DNA from: Streptomyces sp. NRRL S-646 | Lineage (GTDB): Bacteria; Actinomycetota; Actinomycetes; Streptomycetales; Streptomycetaceae | Direction: 5' to 3' | DNA length: 64,000 bases | Assembly (NCBI RefSeq): GCF_000720765.1 | Contig: NZ_JODC01000027.1 | Location: 17,989-81,988, forward strand | In this document: in pieces, positions 50,822 through 60,235 of the stretch | Position numbering within the stretch: the first letter of the stretch is position 1 | Layout of the letters: every line of letters begins with the position of its first letter | Position numbers and translations under genes: made by a program | The notes under the pieces: generated by a model | The model's input: only the letters and a program-made list of their open reading frames with translations | The model's database searches: none | What the model was told of the DNA's origin: nothing

Positions 50822-52821
50822 CCACCCCCTTCCCCTTTACGGCCGTCGTCGGCCAGGACGACCTGCGGCTCGCGCTGCTGTTGAACGCCGTGTCACCGGC
50901 GGTCGGCGGTGTGCTGGTGCGCGGCGAGAAGGGCACCGCCAAGTCGACGGCGGTGCGGGCGCTCTCGGCGCTGCTGCCCGAGGTGGCGGTCGTCGCCGGG
51001 TGCCGTTTCTCCTGCGACCCCGCGGCGCCGGACCCGTCCTGCCCGGACGGGCCGCACGAGCCGGGACCGGGCGCCCAACGCCCCTCCCGCATGGTCGAGT
51101 TGCCGGTCGGCGCCTCGGAGGACCGCCTCGTCGGCGCCCTCGACATCGAGCGGGCGCTGGCGGAGGGCGTGAAGGCCTTCGAGCCGGGGCTCCTCGCGGA
51201 CGCGCACCGCGGGATCCTCTACGTCGACGAGGTCAACCTTCTTCACGACCACCTCGTCGACCTGCTGCTGGACGCGGCCGCGATGGGTGCGTCGTACGTC
51301 GAGCGCGAGGGCGTCTCGGTACGGCATGCCGCGCGTTTCCTGCTCGTCGGCACGATGAACCCCGAAGAGGGTGAGCTGCGGCCGCAGTTGCTCGACCGGT
51401 TCGGGTTGACGGTGGAAGTCACGGCCTCGCGGGAGCCCGACCAGCGGGTGGAGGTCGTGCGGCGGCGGCTCGCCTACGACGACGATCCCGCCGGTTTCGT
51501 GACCCGTTGGGCGGACGAGGAGGCTTCGGTACGTCAACGGATCGTTGCCGCACGGGAGTTGTTGCCGTCGGTGCGGCTGGGCGACGGGGCGCTCCGGCAG
51601 ATCGCGGCGACCTGCGCCGCCTTCGAGGTGGACGGCATGCGCGCCGACATCGTGATGGCGCGTACGGCCACCGCGCTGGCCGCCTGGGCCGGGCGGACCG
51701 ACGTGCTCGCCGAGGACGTACGGCAGGCGGCACTGCTCGCGCTGCCGCACCGCAGGCGCCGCAACCCCTTCGACGCGCCGGGGCTCGACGAGGACAAGCT
51801 CGACGAGACGCTGGAGGAGTTCTCCGGCGACGACGATCCCGACCCGGACCCGGACGGCGGCGGACCGGGCGGTGGCGGGCAGCCGCCCTCCGACGACTCG
51901 GACGGTCCGCGGGGCGGCGACACCGATGCGCGGCCCGAAGCCGGGGAGGGCGGTCAGCCGCAGGCCTCGGGGGCTGCCGAGCAGTCCGCCGTACGGGCCT
52001 CGGAGCCCTTCCGTACCAAGGTGCTGAGCGTGCCCGGGATCGGTGAGGGGGCCGCCGGGCGGCGTTCGCGGGCGCGGACGGAGCATGGGCGCACGACGGG
52101 GGCGCGGCGGCCCCGAGGGGCGTTGACCAAGCTCCACCTGGCGGCGACCGTGCAGGCTGCTGCGCCGCATCAGCGGGCGCGGGGGCGGTCGGGGCCGGGG
52201 CTGGTCGTGCGGCGGGACGATCTGCGGCAGGCGACCCGGGAGGGGCGCGAGGGGAACCTCGTGCTGTTCGTGGTCGACGCCTCCGGTTCGATGGCGGCAC
52301 GGCAGCGGATGAGTGCCGTGAAGGGGGCCGTGGTGTCGCTGCTGCTGGACGCGTATCAGCGGCGGGACAAGGTGGGGCTGGTGACGTTCCGGGGGGCGGC
52401 CGCCGAGGTCGCGCTGCCGCCGACCTCGTCCGTGGATGGGGCCGCGGTGCGGCTGGAGTCGTTGCCGACGGGTGGGCGTACGCCGCTTGCTGCCGGGCTG
52501 CTGCGGGCGCACGACGTGCTGCGGGTGGAGCGGTTGCGGGATCCGGCGCGGCGGGCGCTGGTCGTGGTGGTGACGGACGGGCGGGCCACCGGTGGGCCCG
52601 AGCCGGTCGCGCTGGCCGGGCGGGCTGCCCGGCTGTTCGCGGCCGAGGGGATCGCCTCCGTGGTCGTCGACTGTGAGTCCGGACCCGTGCGGCTGGGGCT
52701 CGCCGGGCAGCTCGCGGGTGAGCTCGGGGCGACGGCGGTGACGCTCGACGAGTTGCGGGCGGACTCGATCGCCGGGCTGGTCAGGGATGTACAGGGTGGG
52801 ACGAAGAGGAGGGCCGCGTAA
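50818..52821 (+). CDS. ChlI/ChlD-like chelatase ATPase with VWA domain
   Basis: 667 residues. N-terminal AAA+ domain ([15 protein letters not shown]alker [15 protein letters not shown]alker B), an acidic, proline-rich linker ([11 protein letters not shown]), then a VWA domain with [13 protein letters not shown]. It is a single-chain equivalent of the ChlI plus ChlD, or CobS plus CobT, partners and likely powers CobN. The start is GTG overlapping the cobN stop; the cobO ATG overlaps its own stop (TAATG). Confidence 0.92.
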   Translation: MTTPFPFTAVVGQDDLRLALLLNAVSPAVGGVLVRGEKGTAKSTAVRALSALLPEVAVVAGCRFSCDPAAPDPSCPDGPHEPGPGAQRPSRMVELPVGASEDRLVGALDIERALAEGVKAFEPGLLADAHRGILYVDEVNLLHDHLVDLLLDAAAMGASYVEREGVSVRHAARFLLVGTMNPEEGELRPQLLDRFGLTVEVTASREPDQRVEVVRRRLAYDDDPAGFVTRWADEEASVRQRIVAARELLPSVRLGDGALRQIAATCAAFEVDGMRADIVMARTATALAAWAGRTDVLAEDVRQAALLALPHRRRRNPFDAPGLDEDKLDETLEEFSGDDDPDPDPDGGGPGGGGQPPSDDSDGPRGGDTDARPEAGEGGQPQASGAAEQSAVRASEPFRTKVLSVPGIGEGAAGRRSRARTEHGRTTGARRPRGALTKLHLAATVQAAAPHQRARGRSGPGLVVRRDDLRQATREGREGNLVLFVVDASGSMAARQRMSAVKGAVVSLLLDAYQRRDKVGLVTFRGAAAEVALPPTSSVDGAAVRLESLPTGGRTPLAAGLLRAHDVLRVERLRDPARRALVVVVTDGRATGGPEPVALAGRAARLFAAEGIASVVVDCESGPVRLGLAGQLAGELGATAVTLDELRADSIAGLVRDVQGGTKRRAA

Positions 52822-53420
52822 TGCCGCAGGGGCAGCCGAGTGTGGTGCCGGACGACGGGCTGACGACTCGTCAGCGTCGTAACCGGCCGCTGGTCGTCGT
52901 GCACACGGGCATCGGGAAGGGCAAGTCCACGGCTGCCTTCGGGCTTGCGCTGCGGGCCTGGAACCAGGGGTGGCCCATCGGGGTGTTCCAGTTCGTCAAG
53001 TCGGCGAAGTGGAAGGTCGGCGAGGAGAACGCGCTGCGGGTACTGGGTGCCTCCGGCGAGGGCGGGACCGTCGACTGGCACAAGATGGGCGAGGGCTGGT
53101 CCTGGGTGCAGCGGGACTCCCAGATGGACAACGAGGAGAAGGCCCGGGAGGGCTGGGAGCAGGTCAAGCGGGACCTCGCCGCGGAGACGTACCGGCTGTA
53201 TGTGCTGGACGAGTTCGCGTATCCGATGCACTGGGGCTGGGTGGACACCGACGAGGTGGTCGACGTGCTGCGGAACCGGCCCGGGACCCAGCATGTCGTG
53301 ATCACCGGGCGGAACGCGCCCGAGAAGCTCGTGGAGTTCGCCGATCTCGTGACCGACATGTCCAAGGTCAAGCACCCGATGGACACGGGGCAGAAGGGGC
53401 AGCGGGGTATCGAGTGGTGA
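52821..53420 (+). CDS. cobO: cob(I)yrinic acid a,c-diamide adenosyltransferase CobO
   Basis: 199 residues. GIGKGKSTAAFGLALRA is the ATP-binding P-loop of the CobA/CobO family. VGEENALRVLG and ITGRNAPEKLVEFADLVTDM are conserved downstream. Adds the 5'-deoxyadenosyl group. Start overlaps the upstream stop by one base; the end overlaps cobB. Firm assignment. Confidence 0.96.
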   Translation: MPQGQPSVVPDDGLTTRQRRNRPLVVVHTGIGKGKSTAAFGLALRAWNQGWPIGVFQFVKSAKWKVGEENALRVLGASGEGGTVDWHKMGEGWSWVQRDSQMDNEEKAREGWEQVKRDLAAETYRLYVLDEFAYPMHWGWVDTDEVVDVLRNRPGTQHVVITGRNAPEKLVEFADLVTDMSKVKHPMDTGQKGQRGIEW

Positions 53421-54892
53421 TGTCCTCCTCCGTGTCCGTCCCTCGGATGGTCATTGCCGCGCCCACCTCGGGCAGCGGCAAGACCACCGTTGCCACGGGG
53501 TTGATGGCCGCGTTCGCCGCGCGGGGGCTTGCCGTGTCTCCGCACAAGGTCGGGCCGGACTACATCGATCCCGGGTATCACGCGCTCGCCAGCGGGCGGG
53601 TGGGGCGGAACCTCGACGCGTACCTGTGCGGGCCGGAGCTGGTCGGGCCGTTGTTCCTGCACGGGGCTCGTGGGTGTGACATCGCCGTCGTCGAGGGTGT
53701 GATGGGGATGTTCGACGGGGCCGCGGGGGAGGGTGAACTCGCGTCCACCGCTCATGTGGCGAAGTTGCTCAGGGCGCCGGTGGTGCTGGTGGTCGACGCG
53801 TCGTCGCAGTCTCGGTCCGTGGCGGCGCTCGTGCATGGGTTTGCGTCCTGGGATCCGGAGGTGCGGGTCGGGGGGGTGATCCTGAACAAGGTCGCTTCTG
53901 ATCGGCATGAGGAGTTGTTGCGGGAGGCGTTGGAGTCGGCGGGGGTGCCTGTGTTGGGGGTGCTGCGGCGGGTTGCGCAGGTGGACACGCCCTCGCGGCA
54001 CCTCGGGTTGGTGCCGGTCGCCGAGCGGCGGGCCGCGGCGGTGGAGGCGGTTGACGCCATGGCCGCGCAGGTTTCCGCCGGGTGCGATCTTGAGGCTTTG
54101 ATGGGGCTGGCGCGGAGTGCGGGAGCGTTGTCGTGTGCGGCCTGGGATGCGGCTGAGGTCCTGGATTCCTCGCCCCCGCCGCCCCTTCCCGTCCCGACCC
54201 TGGGGGCTGCGCCCCCAGACCCCCGCTTTCGGCCTGGACGGCCTCGTCCTCAAACGCCGGACGGGCTGAATGCAGCCGGCCTGGGCTCGAAAACGAAGGT
54301 TGCGATCGCGGGCGGTCCCGCCTTCACTTTCTCCTATGCCGAGCACAGTGAGCTGCTCGCTGCCGCCGGTGCCGAAGTCGTCACCTTCGATCCGCTCCGG
54401 GATGAGCAACTGCCCGACGGGACACGCGGGTTGGTCATCGGGGGCGGGTTTCCCGAAGTGTACGCGAGTGAGCTGTCTGCCAACGAACCGCTGCGCAAAG
54501 CCGTTGCCGCGCTCGCGGAGGGCGGTGGTCCCGTTGCTGCGGAGTGTGCCGGGCTGCTGTATCTGTGCCGGGAGCTCGACGGGCAGCCCATGTGCGGGGT
54601 GCTCGATGCGAGGGCGCGGATGAGCGGGCGGCTCACTCTCGGGTACCGGGACGCCGTGGCCGTCGGCGACAGTGTGCTGGCGCCCGCCGGGACCCGGATG
54701 CGGGGGCACGAGTTTCATCGGACGGTCGTCGAGCCGGGGGCGGGGGCGGCTCCCGCCTGGGGCGTGCGCGCCCCTGTGCCGCGGGTCGAAGGTTTCGTAC
54801 AACAAGGTGTGCACGCCAGTTATCTGCACACGCACTGGGCGTCCGAGCCCGGTGTCGCCCGTCGGTTCGTGGAGAGGTGCCGGACGTCATGA
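53420..54892 (+). CDS. cobB: cobyrinic acid a,c-diamide synthase CobB with repeat-derived linker
   Basis: 490 residues. N-terminal ATP-binding domain (APTSGSGKTTVATG near residue 14; VGPDYIDPGYH). C-terminal GATase-like domain (FTFSYAEHSELL, IGGGFPEVYASEL, nucleophilic Cys about 376 in AAECAGLLYL). Between the two, residues about 250-289 (SSPPPPLPVPTLGAAPPDPR...) are proline-rich and unrelated to CobB: they are encoded by a dispersed repeat. ATG 53420 is used; GTG 53417, overlapping the cobO stop (GTGA), is also possible. Confidence 0.92.
   Translation: MSSSVSVPRMVIAAPTSGSGKTTVATGLMAAFAARGLAVSPHKVGPDYIDPGYHALASGRVGRNLDAYLCGPELVGPLFLHGARGCDIAVVEGVMGMFDGAAGEGELASTAHVAKLLRAPVVLVVDASSQSRSVAALVHGFASWDPEVRVGGVILNKVASDRHEELLREALESAGVPVLGVLRRVAQVDTPSRHLGLVPVAERRAAAVEAVDAMAAQVSAGCDLEALMGLARSAGALSCAAWDAAEVLDSSPPPPLPVPTLGAAPPDPRFRPGRPRPQTPDGLNAAGLGSKTKVAIAGGPAFTFSYAEHSELLAAAGAEVVTFDPLRDEQLPDGTRGLVIGGGFPEVYASELSANEPLRKAVAALAEGGGPVAAECAGLLYLCRELDGQPMCGVLDARARMSGRLTLGYRDAVAVGDSVLAPAGTRMRGHEFHRTVVEPGAGAAPAWGVRAPVPRVEGFVQQGVHASYLHTHWASEPGVARRFVERCRTS
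54170..54283 (+). repeat. dispersed GC-rich repeat forming the CobB linker
   Basis: CGCCCCCGCCGCCCCTTCCC, then CTGGGGGCTGCGCCCCCAGA (8-bp hairpin, 54200-54218), then GGCCTCGTCCTCAAACGCCG and GACGGGCTGAA. This pattern is, from memory, one of the commonest intergenic repeats in Streptomyces; here it is inside cobB, about 114 bases and in frame. Confidence 0.8.
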
Positions 54893-55629
54893 GCAGCAAC
54901 AGCAGCAGGTTGATCGGGGTCGGGGTGGGGCCGGGCGATCCCGAGCTGGTGACCGTCAAGGGGGTCAATGCTCTGCGGGCCGCCGATGTTGTTGTCGTGC
55001 CCGTGATGGACACCTTGGAGCGGGGGCGGGCCGAGGCCACCGTGCTGCACTACGTGCCCGCTGAGAAGGTCGTTCGGGTCGTGTTCGCGCTGAACGAGCG
55101 CAGTGATCGCGGGCGGCGGGAGGCTGCCTGGGACGCGGCCGGGGAGCGGGTCGCGCAGTTGCTGCGGGAGCGGGGTGTCGTCGCGTTCGCCACCATCGGT
55201 GATCCCAACGTGTATTCGACGTTCACCTACCTCGCGCAGACCATTGCCGAGCTCGTGCCGGGGACCGTGGTCGAGACCGTGCCCGGGATCACCGCCATGC
55301 AGGATCTCGCGGCGCGCTCGGGTGCCGTGCTCACCGAAGGCACCGAGCCGCTCACCCTCGTGCCCGTCACCGCCGGGGCCGCCGTGCTGAAGGACGCCCT
55401 CAGCGGGCCCGGCACCGTCGTCGCCTACAAGTTCGGGCGGCAGGCCGGCGAGGTCGCCGAGGCGTTGCGCGAGACCGGGCGGCTCGACGATGCGGTGTGG
55501 GGCTCCGCGCTCGGGCTGGAGTCGGAGTCCATCCGGCCGGCGTCCCAGCTCGACGGCGAGCCTCTCCCCTACCTCTCCACGCTCATCGCGCCCGCGCCGC
55601 GCGACGGCGGGCGCGGCGGCAAGCTGTGA
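54889..55629 (+). CDS. cobI: precorrin-2 C20-methyltransferase CobI
   Basis: 246 residues of the tetrapyrrole methylase family. GVGVGPGDPELVTVKGVNAL at the N-terminus, ATIGDPNVYSTFTYL (SAM/substrate loop) and VPGITAMQDLAARSG. Adds the C20 methyl group of the corrin ring. Overlaps cobB by the ATGA. The following 12 bases separate it from an inverted metal transporter gene. Confidence 0.94.
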   Translation: MSSNSSRLIGVGVGPGDPELVTVKGVNALRAADVVVVPVMDTLERGRAEATVLHYVPAEKVVRVVFALNERSDRGRREAAWDAAGERVAQLLRERGVVAFATIGDPNVYSTFTYLAQTIAELVPGTVVETVPGITAMQDLAARSGAVLTEGTEPLTLVPVTAGAAVLKDALSGPGTVVAYKFGRQAGEVAEALRETGRLDDAVWGSALGLESESIRPASQLDGEPLPYLSTLIAPAPRDGGRGGKL

Positions 55630-55640
55630 CCGGCGCGGGC

Positions 55641-56369
55641 TCACCCGGCCAGGCCCACCACCAGCCAGATGAAAGCCGCCCCCGCCACCGTGCACAGCAG
55701 GGTCGAGCGGGCGGGGTGTTCGTGGTGCGCCTCGGGGAGGATCTCGGCGGCGGCGAGGTAGAGGAGTACGCCGCCGAAGAGGCCGAGGTAGCCGCCCAGC
55801 AGGCCCTCCGGAATGCTGACGAAGGCCGTGCAGGCCGCGCCGGCCACCGGGGCCACCGCGTCCGCGAACAGCATGGTCAGCGCCTTGCGGCGGGCGTTCC
55901 CGTACAGGCTGGTGATCGTGTACGTGTTGAAGCCGTCCGCGAAGTCGTGGGCGACGACGGCCAGCGCGACAGCCGCGCCCATGCCGTCGCCGACCTGGAA
56001 GGCCGCGCCTATCGCCACGCCGTCCATGGCGCTGTGACCGACCATCGCCGCCGCCGCCGTCAGACCCACCTCGGGCACGCGGCCGTTGCTCTCCTCCCCT
56101 CCGTGGGAGGCCTGGCGGGCCGCCAGCAGGCGTTCCACCAGATGGGCCAGCAGGAATCCGGCCACGAACAGGAGCAGGGCCGCCGGTACGCCGAAGACCT
56201 CTTCGCCCGCCGCCTTGAGCGCCTCCGGCAGCAGGTCCAGACCGACGACACCGAGCATCAGTCCGCCGGCCAGGCCCAGAACCAGGTGGCGGCGGTCGGT
56301 CACACGCTGTGCCGTCCAACCGCCGGCCAGCGTCATCAGGAACGCGCCGAGCGCGACGAAGACCGCCAT
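55641..56369 (-). CDS. ZIP-family metal transporter
   Basis: 242 residues with eight membrane helices. Helix IV signature VGHSAMDGVAIGAAF and helix V VVAHDFADGFNTY have the histidines, aspartates and glutamate ligands typical of ZIP transporters; the SIPEGLLGG segment is also characteristic. It is on the opposite strand between cobI and cobM. Because of that position it may supply cobalt to the pathway; zinc or iron remain possible. The ATG 56369 start faces cobM across 112 bases. Confidence 0.88.
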   Translation of the reverse strand: MAVFVALGAFLMTLAGGWTAQRVTDRRHLVLGLAGGLMLGVVGLDLLPEALKAAGEEVFGVPAALLLFVAGFLLAHLVERLLAARQASHGGEESNGRVPEVGLTAAAAMVGHSAMDGVAIGAAFQVGDGMGAAVALAVVAHDFADGFNTYTITSLYGNARRKALTMLFADAVAPVAGAACTAFVSIPEGLLGGYLGLFGGVLLYLAAAEILPEAHHEHPARSTLLCTVAGAAFIWLVVGLAG

Positions 56370-56481
56370 ACGCCCTTGCTATCCGATCAACCCCCGTTCA
56401 CGCACGTCCGACGGCAATAACCACACCGCTGCTTGTAAGACCGAGAGCCAGACCAGAGCTTTGCTAGAGAGGACCGTTCCC

Positions 56482-57300
56482 ATGGCCGATGCCCCCACCG
56501 GCAAGGTGACCTTCGTCGGTGCCGGCCCCGGCGCCGCCGACCTGTTGACGTTCCGTGCCGCGCGCGCCATCGCCGAGGCCGACGTCGTGATCTGGGCCGC
56601 GAGCCTGGTGCAGGCGGAGGTCCTCGAGCACGCGCGCGAGGACGCGGAGATCCTCGACTCGGCGACGATGTCGCTGGAGGACGTCGTCGCCGTGTACGAG
56701 CGCGCACAGCGCACCGGCCTGAAGGTCGCGCGTATCCACTCCGGGGATCCCGCTCTCTGGGGCGGTACTCAGGAGCAGCTCGACCGGTGTGCGCGCATCG
56801 GCATCGAGACGGAGATCGTGCCCGGCGTCTCCGCGTTCTCCGCCGTCGCCGCGCTCGCGCAGCGCGAGTTGACCATCCCGGAGGTCGCGCAGTCCGTCGT
56901 CCTGACCCGGCTGGGCGGCGGCAAGACGCCCATGCCGCCCGGCGAGGAGGTGCGGGAGTTCGCCAAGCACGGCACCACCATGGCGATCTTCCTGTCGGCC
57001 GCCCGCAGCGGGCAGCTGGTGCGGGAGCTGCTGGAGGGCGGCTATCCGACGTCCACGCCGGTCGTCGTCGCCTACCAGGCGACCTGGCCGGAGGAGTTGG
57101 TCGTGCGGTGCACGATCGGGACGCTGGAGGAGACGGTCAAGGAGCACAAGCTCTGGAAGCACACCCTCTTCCTGGTCGGCCCGGCCCTGGACGCCGAGGG
57201 CACTCGCTCGCACCTGTACCACCCGGGCCACTTCCACGGCTACCGCAAGGCCGACCCGGAGGCCCGCAGGGCCCTGCGCACGCGGGGTGCCAGTACGTGA
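56482..57300 (+). CDS. cobM: precorrin-4 C11-methyltransferase CobM
   Basis: 272 residues of the tetrapyrrole methylase family. FVGAGPGAADLLTFRAARAIAEADVV at the start, RIHSGDPALWGG and VPGVSAFSAVAAL; SVVLTRLGGGKTPMP is the CobM signature. It methylates C11. ATG 56482 with GAGAGGA 8 bases upstream. The first plus-strand gene after the inverted transporter, so it probably has its own promoter in the 112-base gap. Confidence 0.95.
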   Translation: MADAPTGKVTFVGAGPGAADLLTFRAARAIAEADVVIWAASLVQAEVLEHAREDAEILDSATMSLEDVVAVYERAQRTGLKVARIHSGDPALWGGTQEQLDRCARIGIETEIVPGVSAFSAVAALAQRELTIPEVAQSVVLTRLGGGKTPMPPGEEVREFAKHGTTMAIFLSAARSGQLVRELLEGGYPTSTPVVVAYQATWPEELVVRCTIGTLEETVKEHKLWKHTLFLVGPALDAEGTRSHLYHPGHFHGYRKADPEARRALRTRGAST

Positions 57301-58535
57301 TCACGGTCGTCGGTACGGGGACGGGCGCACCCGTTCCCCTCGAAGCGCTGGCGGGGGCCGAGCTCGTCGTGGGCGGGCGACGGCACCTGGACGCCGTGCG
57401 GCTGCCCGAGACCGCCGAGCGGATCGTGCTCGGGCCGCTGGCACCTGCCCTGGACGCCATGGAGGAGTACGTCGGCAAGGACCGGCGCGTGGTCGTGCTG
57501 GCCTCCGGCGACCCCGGGTTCTTCGGGATCGTGCGGGCCCTGTCCGAGCGGTTCGGTGCGGAGCGTCTGAACGTACGGCCGGGGGTCTCGTCCGTCGCCA
57601 CCGCCTTCGCCCGGCTGGGGCTGACCTGGGACGACGCGGTCGTCGTCAGTGCGCACGGGCGGGATCCGCGGACGGCTGTCAACGTGTGCCGGGCGCACCC
57701 CAAGGTGGCCGTGCTGACCGGGCCCGGCGCCGGTCCGGCGGAATTGGGTGCCGCGCTCGCCCGCACCGCGCCCGGCCGGGTCCTCCTCGTCGCCTCAGCG
57801 CTCGGCTCCGCCGAGGAGGGCCTGCAGCGGGTTTCCCCCGCCGAGGCCGCGGGCCGCGACTGGGGTACGGCGGTGAGTGTCGTCCTGTGTCTGGACGAGA
57901 CGCGGGCGCTCGGTCCCGTACGGACGCTGGCGGGAGCGGCCGTACGGCCCCCCGGATGGGCGCTGGACGAGGGCGAGTTCGCGCACCGCGACTCGATGAT
58001 CACCAAGTTCGAGGTACGGGCGCTGGCCCTGGCCCGGCTCGGGCCGCGCCCCGGCGACCTGGTGTGGGACGTCGGCTCCGGCTCGGGTTCCGTCGCTGTG
58101 GAGTGTGCGCGGCTGGGCGCAGCCGTCAGCGCCGTCGAGAAGGCGCCGGACGGGGTGGAGCGGATCCACGCCAACGCGGGCGCGCACGGCGTCGACGTGC
58201 ACGTGGTGCACGGGACGGCGCCGGACGCGCTGGACCAACTCGACGATCCCGACGCCGTGTTCGTCGGCGGCGGGGGCCGCGAGCTGCCCGACATCGTGCG
58301 TGTGTGCGCGCGGCGGGCCCGGCGGACGGTCGTGGTCGCCATGGCCGCGCTGGACCGGGTGCCCGCGGTGCGTTCCGCGCTCACCGGTGCCGGGTTCGAC
58401 TGCGACGGGGTGCTGTTGCAGTCCTCGCGGCTGGCGCCGCTGCCGGGGGACGTGACCCGGCTGGCGGCGACCAATCCGGTTTTCCTGCTGTGGGGGGCCA
58501 GAACCCCCGTTTCTCGTGAAGGAGTTGCCCTGTGA
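57297..58535 (+). CDS. cobL: precorrin-6Y C5,15-methyltransferase CobL (CbiE-CbiT fusion)
   Basis: 412 residues. N-terminal CbiE domain (VVGTGTGAPVPLEALAGAELVVGG; LASGDPGFFGIVRAL; VRPGVSSVATAFARLG) followed by CbiT (RDSMITKFEVRALALARLG; VWDVGSGSGSVAVECARLGA). One chain methylates C5 and C15 and decarboxylates the acetate. GTG start overlaps the cobM stop (GTGA). Ends 4 bases into the cobJ start. Confidence 0.95.
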   Translation: MITVVGTGTGAPVPLEALAGAELVVGGRRHLDAVRLPETAERIVLGPLAPALDAMEEYVGKDRRVVVLASGDPGFFGIVRALSERFGAERLNVRPGVSSVATAFARLGLTWDDAVVVSAHGRDPRTAVNVCRAHPKVAVLTGPGAGPAELGAALARTAPGRVLLVASALGSAEEGLQRVSPAEAAGRDWGTAVSVVLCLDETRALGPVRTLAGAAVRPPGWALDEGEFAHRDSMITKFEVRALALARLGPRPGDLVWDVGSGSGSVAVECARLGAAVSAVEKAPDGVERIHANAGAHGVDVHVVHGTAPDALDQLDDPDAVFVGGGGRELPDIVRVCARRARRTVVVAMAALDRVPAVRSALTGAGFDCDGVLLQSSRLAPLPGDVTRLAATNPVFLLWGARTPVSREGVAL

Positions 58536-60235
58536 TCGGCCTCATTTCCGCCACCGCGGCGGGGGCGGCGGCGCGCGACCGGCTGGCCGCGGCGTGGCCG
58601 GACCGTACGCGTGTGTACGAGGGTCCCGTCGGGAACGCCGTACGGGCCGCGTTCGCGGAGTGCGAGCAGCTCGTGTGTTTCCTGGCGACGGGGGCGGTGG
58701 TTCGGCTCGTGGCGCCCCTGCTGGGGGACAAGAAGAGCGACCCCGGGGTGGTGTGCGTCGACGAGGGCGGGCGGTTCGCCGTGTCGCTGGTGGGCGGGCA
58801 CGGGGGCGGGGCCAATGAACTCGCCGAGCGGGTGGGCGAGTTGCTGGGTGCCGAGCCCGTGGTGACCACGGCGACGGACGCGGTGGGCATTCCCGGCCTG
58901 GACACGCTCGGCCTCCCCGTGGAGGGCGACGTCGCGGGCGTCACGCGGGCTCTGCTGGACGGTGAGCCGGTCGCGCTGGACGCGGAGGTGGCGTGGCCGC
59001 TGCCGCCAGTGCCGTTCGCCGTGCAAGGCAGCACGCAGGGCTCGTACACCGTCCGGCTGACGGACCGTGCGCTCGTGCCCGCCGAAGGGGAGGTGCTGCT
59101 CCGTCCGCCGTCCCTCGTCGTCGGTGTCGGCGCGTCCAGGGGCGCCCCGGCCGACGAGGTGCTCGGCCTGGTCGAGGGTGCCTTGCGGAACGCGGGACTC
59201 TCGCCCCGTAGCGTCGCCGAACTCGTCACCGTGGACGCCAAGCGGGAGGAGCCCGGCATCGTCGAGGCGGCCGCGCGGCTCGGGGTGCCCCTGGTGACGT
59301 ACTCCGCCGAGGAGTTGGCGAAGGTCGAGGTTCCCAACCCCTCCGACGCCCCGCTCACCGCCGTGGGTACTCCCTCCGTCGCCGAGGCCTCCGCGCTCGT
59401 CCGGGGCGGTGAACTCCTCGTCCCCAAGCGGAAGTCGGCACGTGCGGACGGGCACGCCTCGATGGCGACCTGTGCCGTCGTACGGCGTGCGGCGCGCGGG
59501 CGGCTCGCGGTGGTCGGGCTCGGTCCCGGCGCCCGCGACCTGCTCACCCCGCGCGCCACGGCCGAACTGCGGCGCGCCTCCGTACTCGTCGGCCTCGACC
59601 AGTACGTCGACCAGATCCGCGACCTGCTGCGGCCCGGCACCCGGATCCTGGAGTCCGGGCTCGGCGCCGAGGAGGAGCGCGCACGGACCGCGGTGGCCGA
59701 GGCCCGGAAGGGTCAGGCGGTCGCGCTGATCGGCAGCGGCGACGCAGGCGTGTACGCCATGGCCTCGCCCGCGCTCGCCGAGGCCTCCGACGACATCGAC
59801 GTGTTCGGCGTACCGGGCGTCACCGCGGCGCTCGCGGCCGGGGCGATCCTGGGCGCGCCGCTCGGACACGACCACGTGTCCATCAGCCTCTCCGACCTGC
59901 ACACGCCGTGGGAGGTCATCGAGCGGCGGGTGCGCGCGGCGGCCGAGGCGGACATCGTGGTGACCTTCTACAACCCGCGTTCCCGGGGCCGGGACTGGCA
60001 GCTGCCGAAGGCGCTCGCGATCCTCGCGGAACACCGGGAGCCGACGACGCCGGTCGGTGTCGTACGGAACGCGTCGCGGCCGGACGAATCCAGCCGGGTG
60101 ACCGATCTGGGCTCCCTGGACCCGGCGACGGTCGACATGATGACGGTCGTGACCGTGGGCAACACGGCGACCCGTGAGATCGCGGGGCGCATGGTGACGC
60201 CGCGCGGCTACCGCTGGCAGGAGGGTGCCAAGTGA
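58532..60235 (+). CDS. cobJ: CbiG-CobJ fusion protein
   Basis: 567 residues. N-terminal CbiG-like half (about 1-320): FLATGAVVRLVAPLLGDKKSDPGVVCVDEGGRFAVSLVGGHGGGANELA, TTATDAVGIPGLDTLGLP and the C-domain VGVGASRGAPADEVLGLVEG. C-terminal CobJ (precorrin-3B C17-methyltransferase): VVGLGPGARDLLTPRATAEL, LIGSGDAGVYAMASPAL, VPGVTAALAAGAILGAPLGHD. The fusion joins delta-lactone opening of the anaerobic route with C17 methylation. GTG start with AAGGAG upstream, overlapping the cobL stop. Confidence 0.93.
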   Translation: MIGLISATAAGAAARDRLAAAWPDRTRVYEGPVGNAVRAAFAECEQLVCFLATGAVVRLVAPLLGDKKSDPGVVCVDEGGRFAVSLVGGHGGGANELAERVGELLGAEPVVTTATDAVGIPGLDTLGLPVEGDVAGVTRALLDGEPVALDAEVAWPLPPVPFAVQGSTQGSYTVRLTDRALVPAEGEVLLRPPSLVVGVGASRGAPADEVLGLVEGALRNAGLSPRSVAELVTVDAKREEPGIVEAAARLGVPLVTYSAEELAKVEVPNPSDAPLTAVGTPSVAEASALVRGGELLVPKRKSARADGHASMATCAVVRRAARGRLAVVGLGPGARDLLTPRATAELRRASVLVGLDQYVDQIRDLLRPGTRILESGLGAEEERARTAVAEARKGQAVALIGSGDAGVYAMASPALAEASDDIDVFGVPGVTAALAAGAILGAPLGHDHVSISLSDLHTPWEVIERRVRAAAEADIVVTFYNPRSRGRDWQLPKALAILAEHREPTTPVGVVRNASRPDESSRVTDLGSLDPATVDMMTVVTVGNTATREIAGRMVTPRGYRWQEGAK

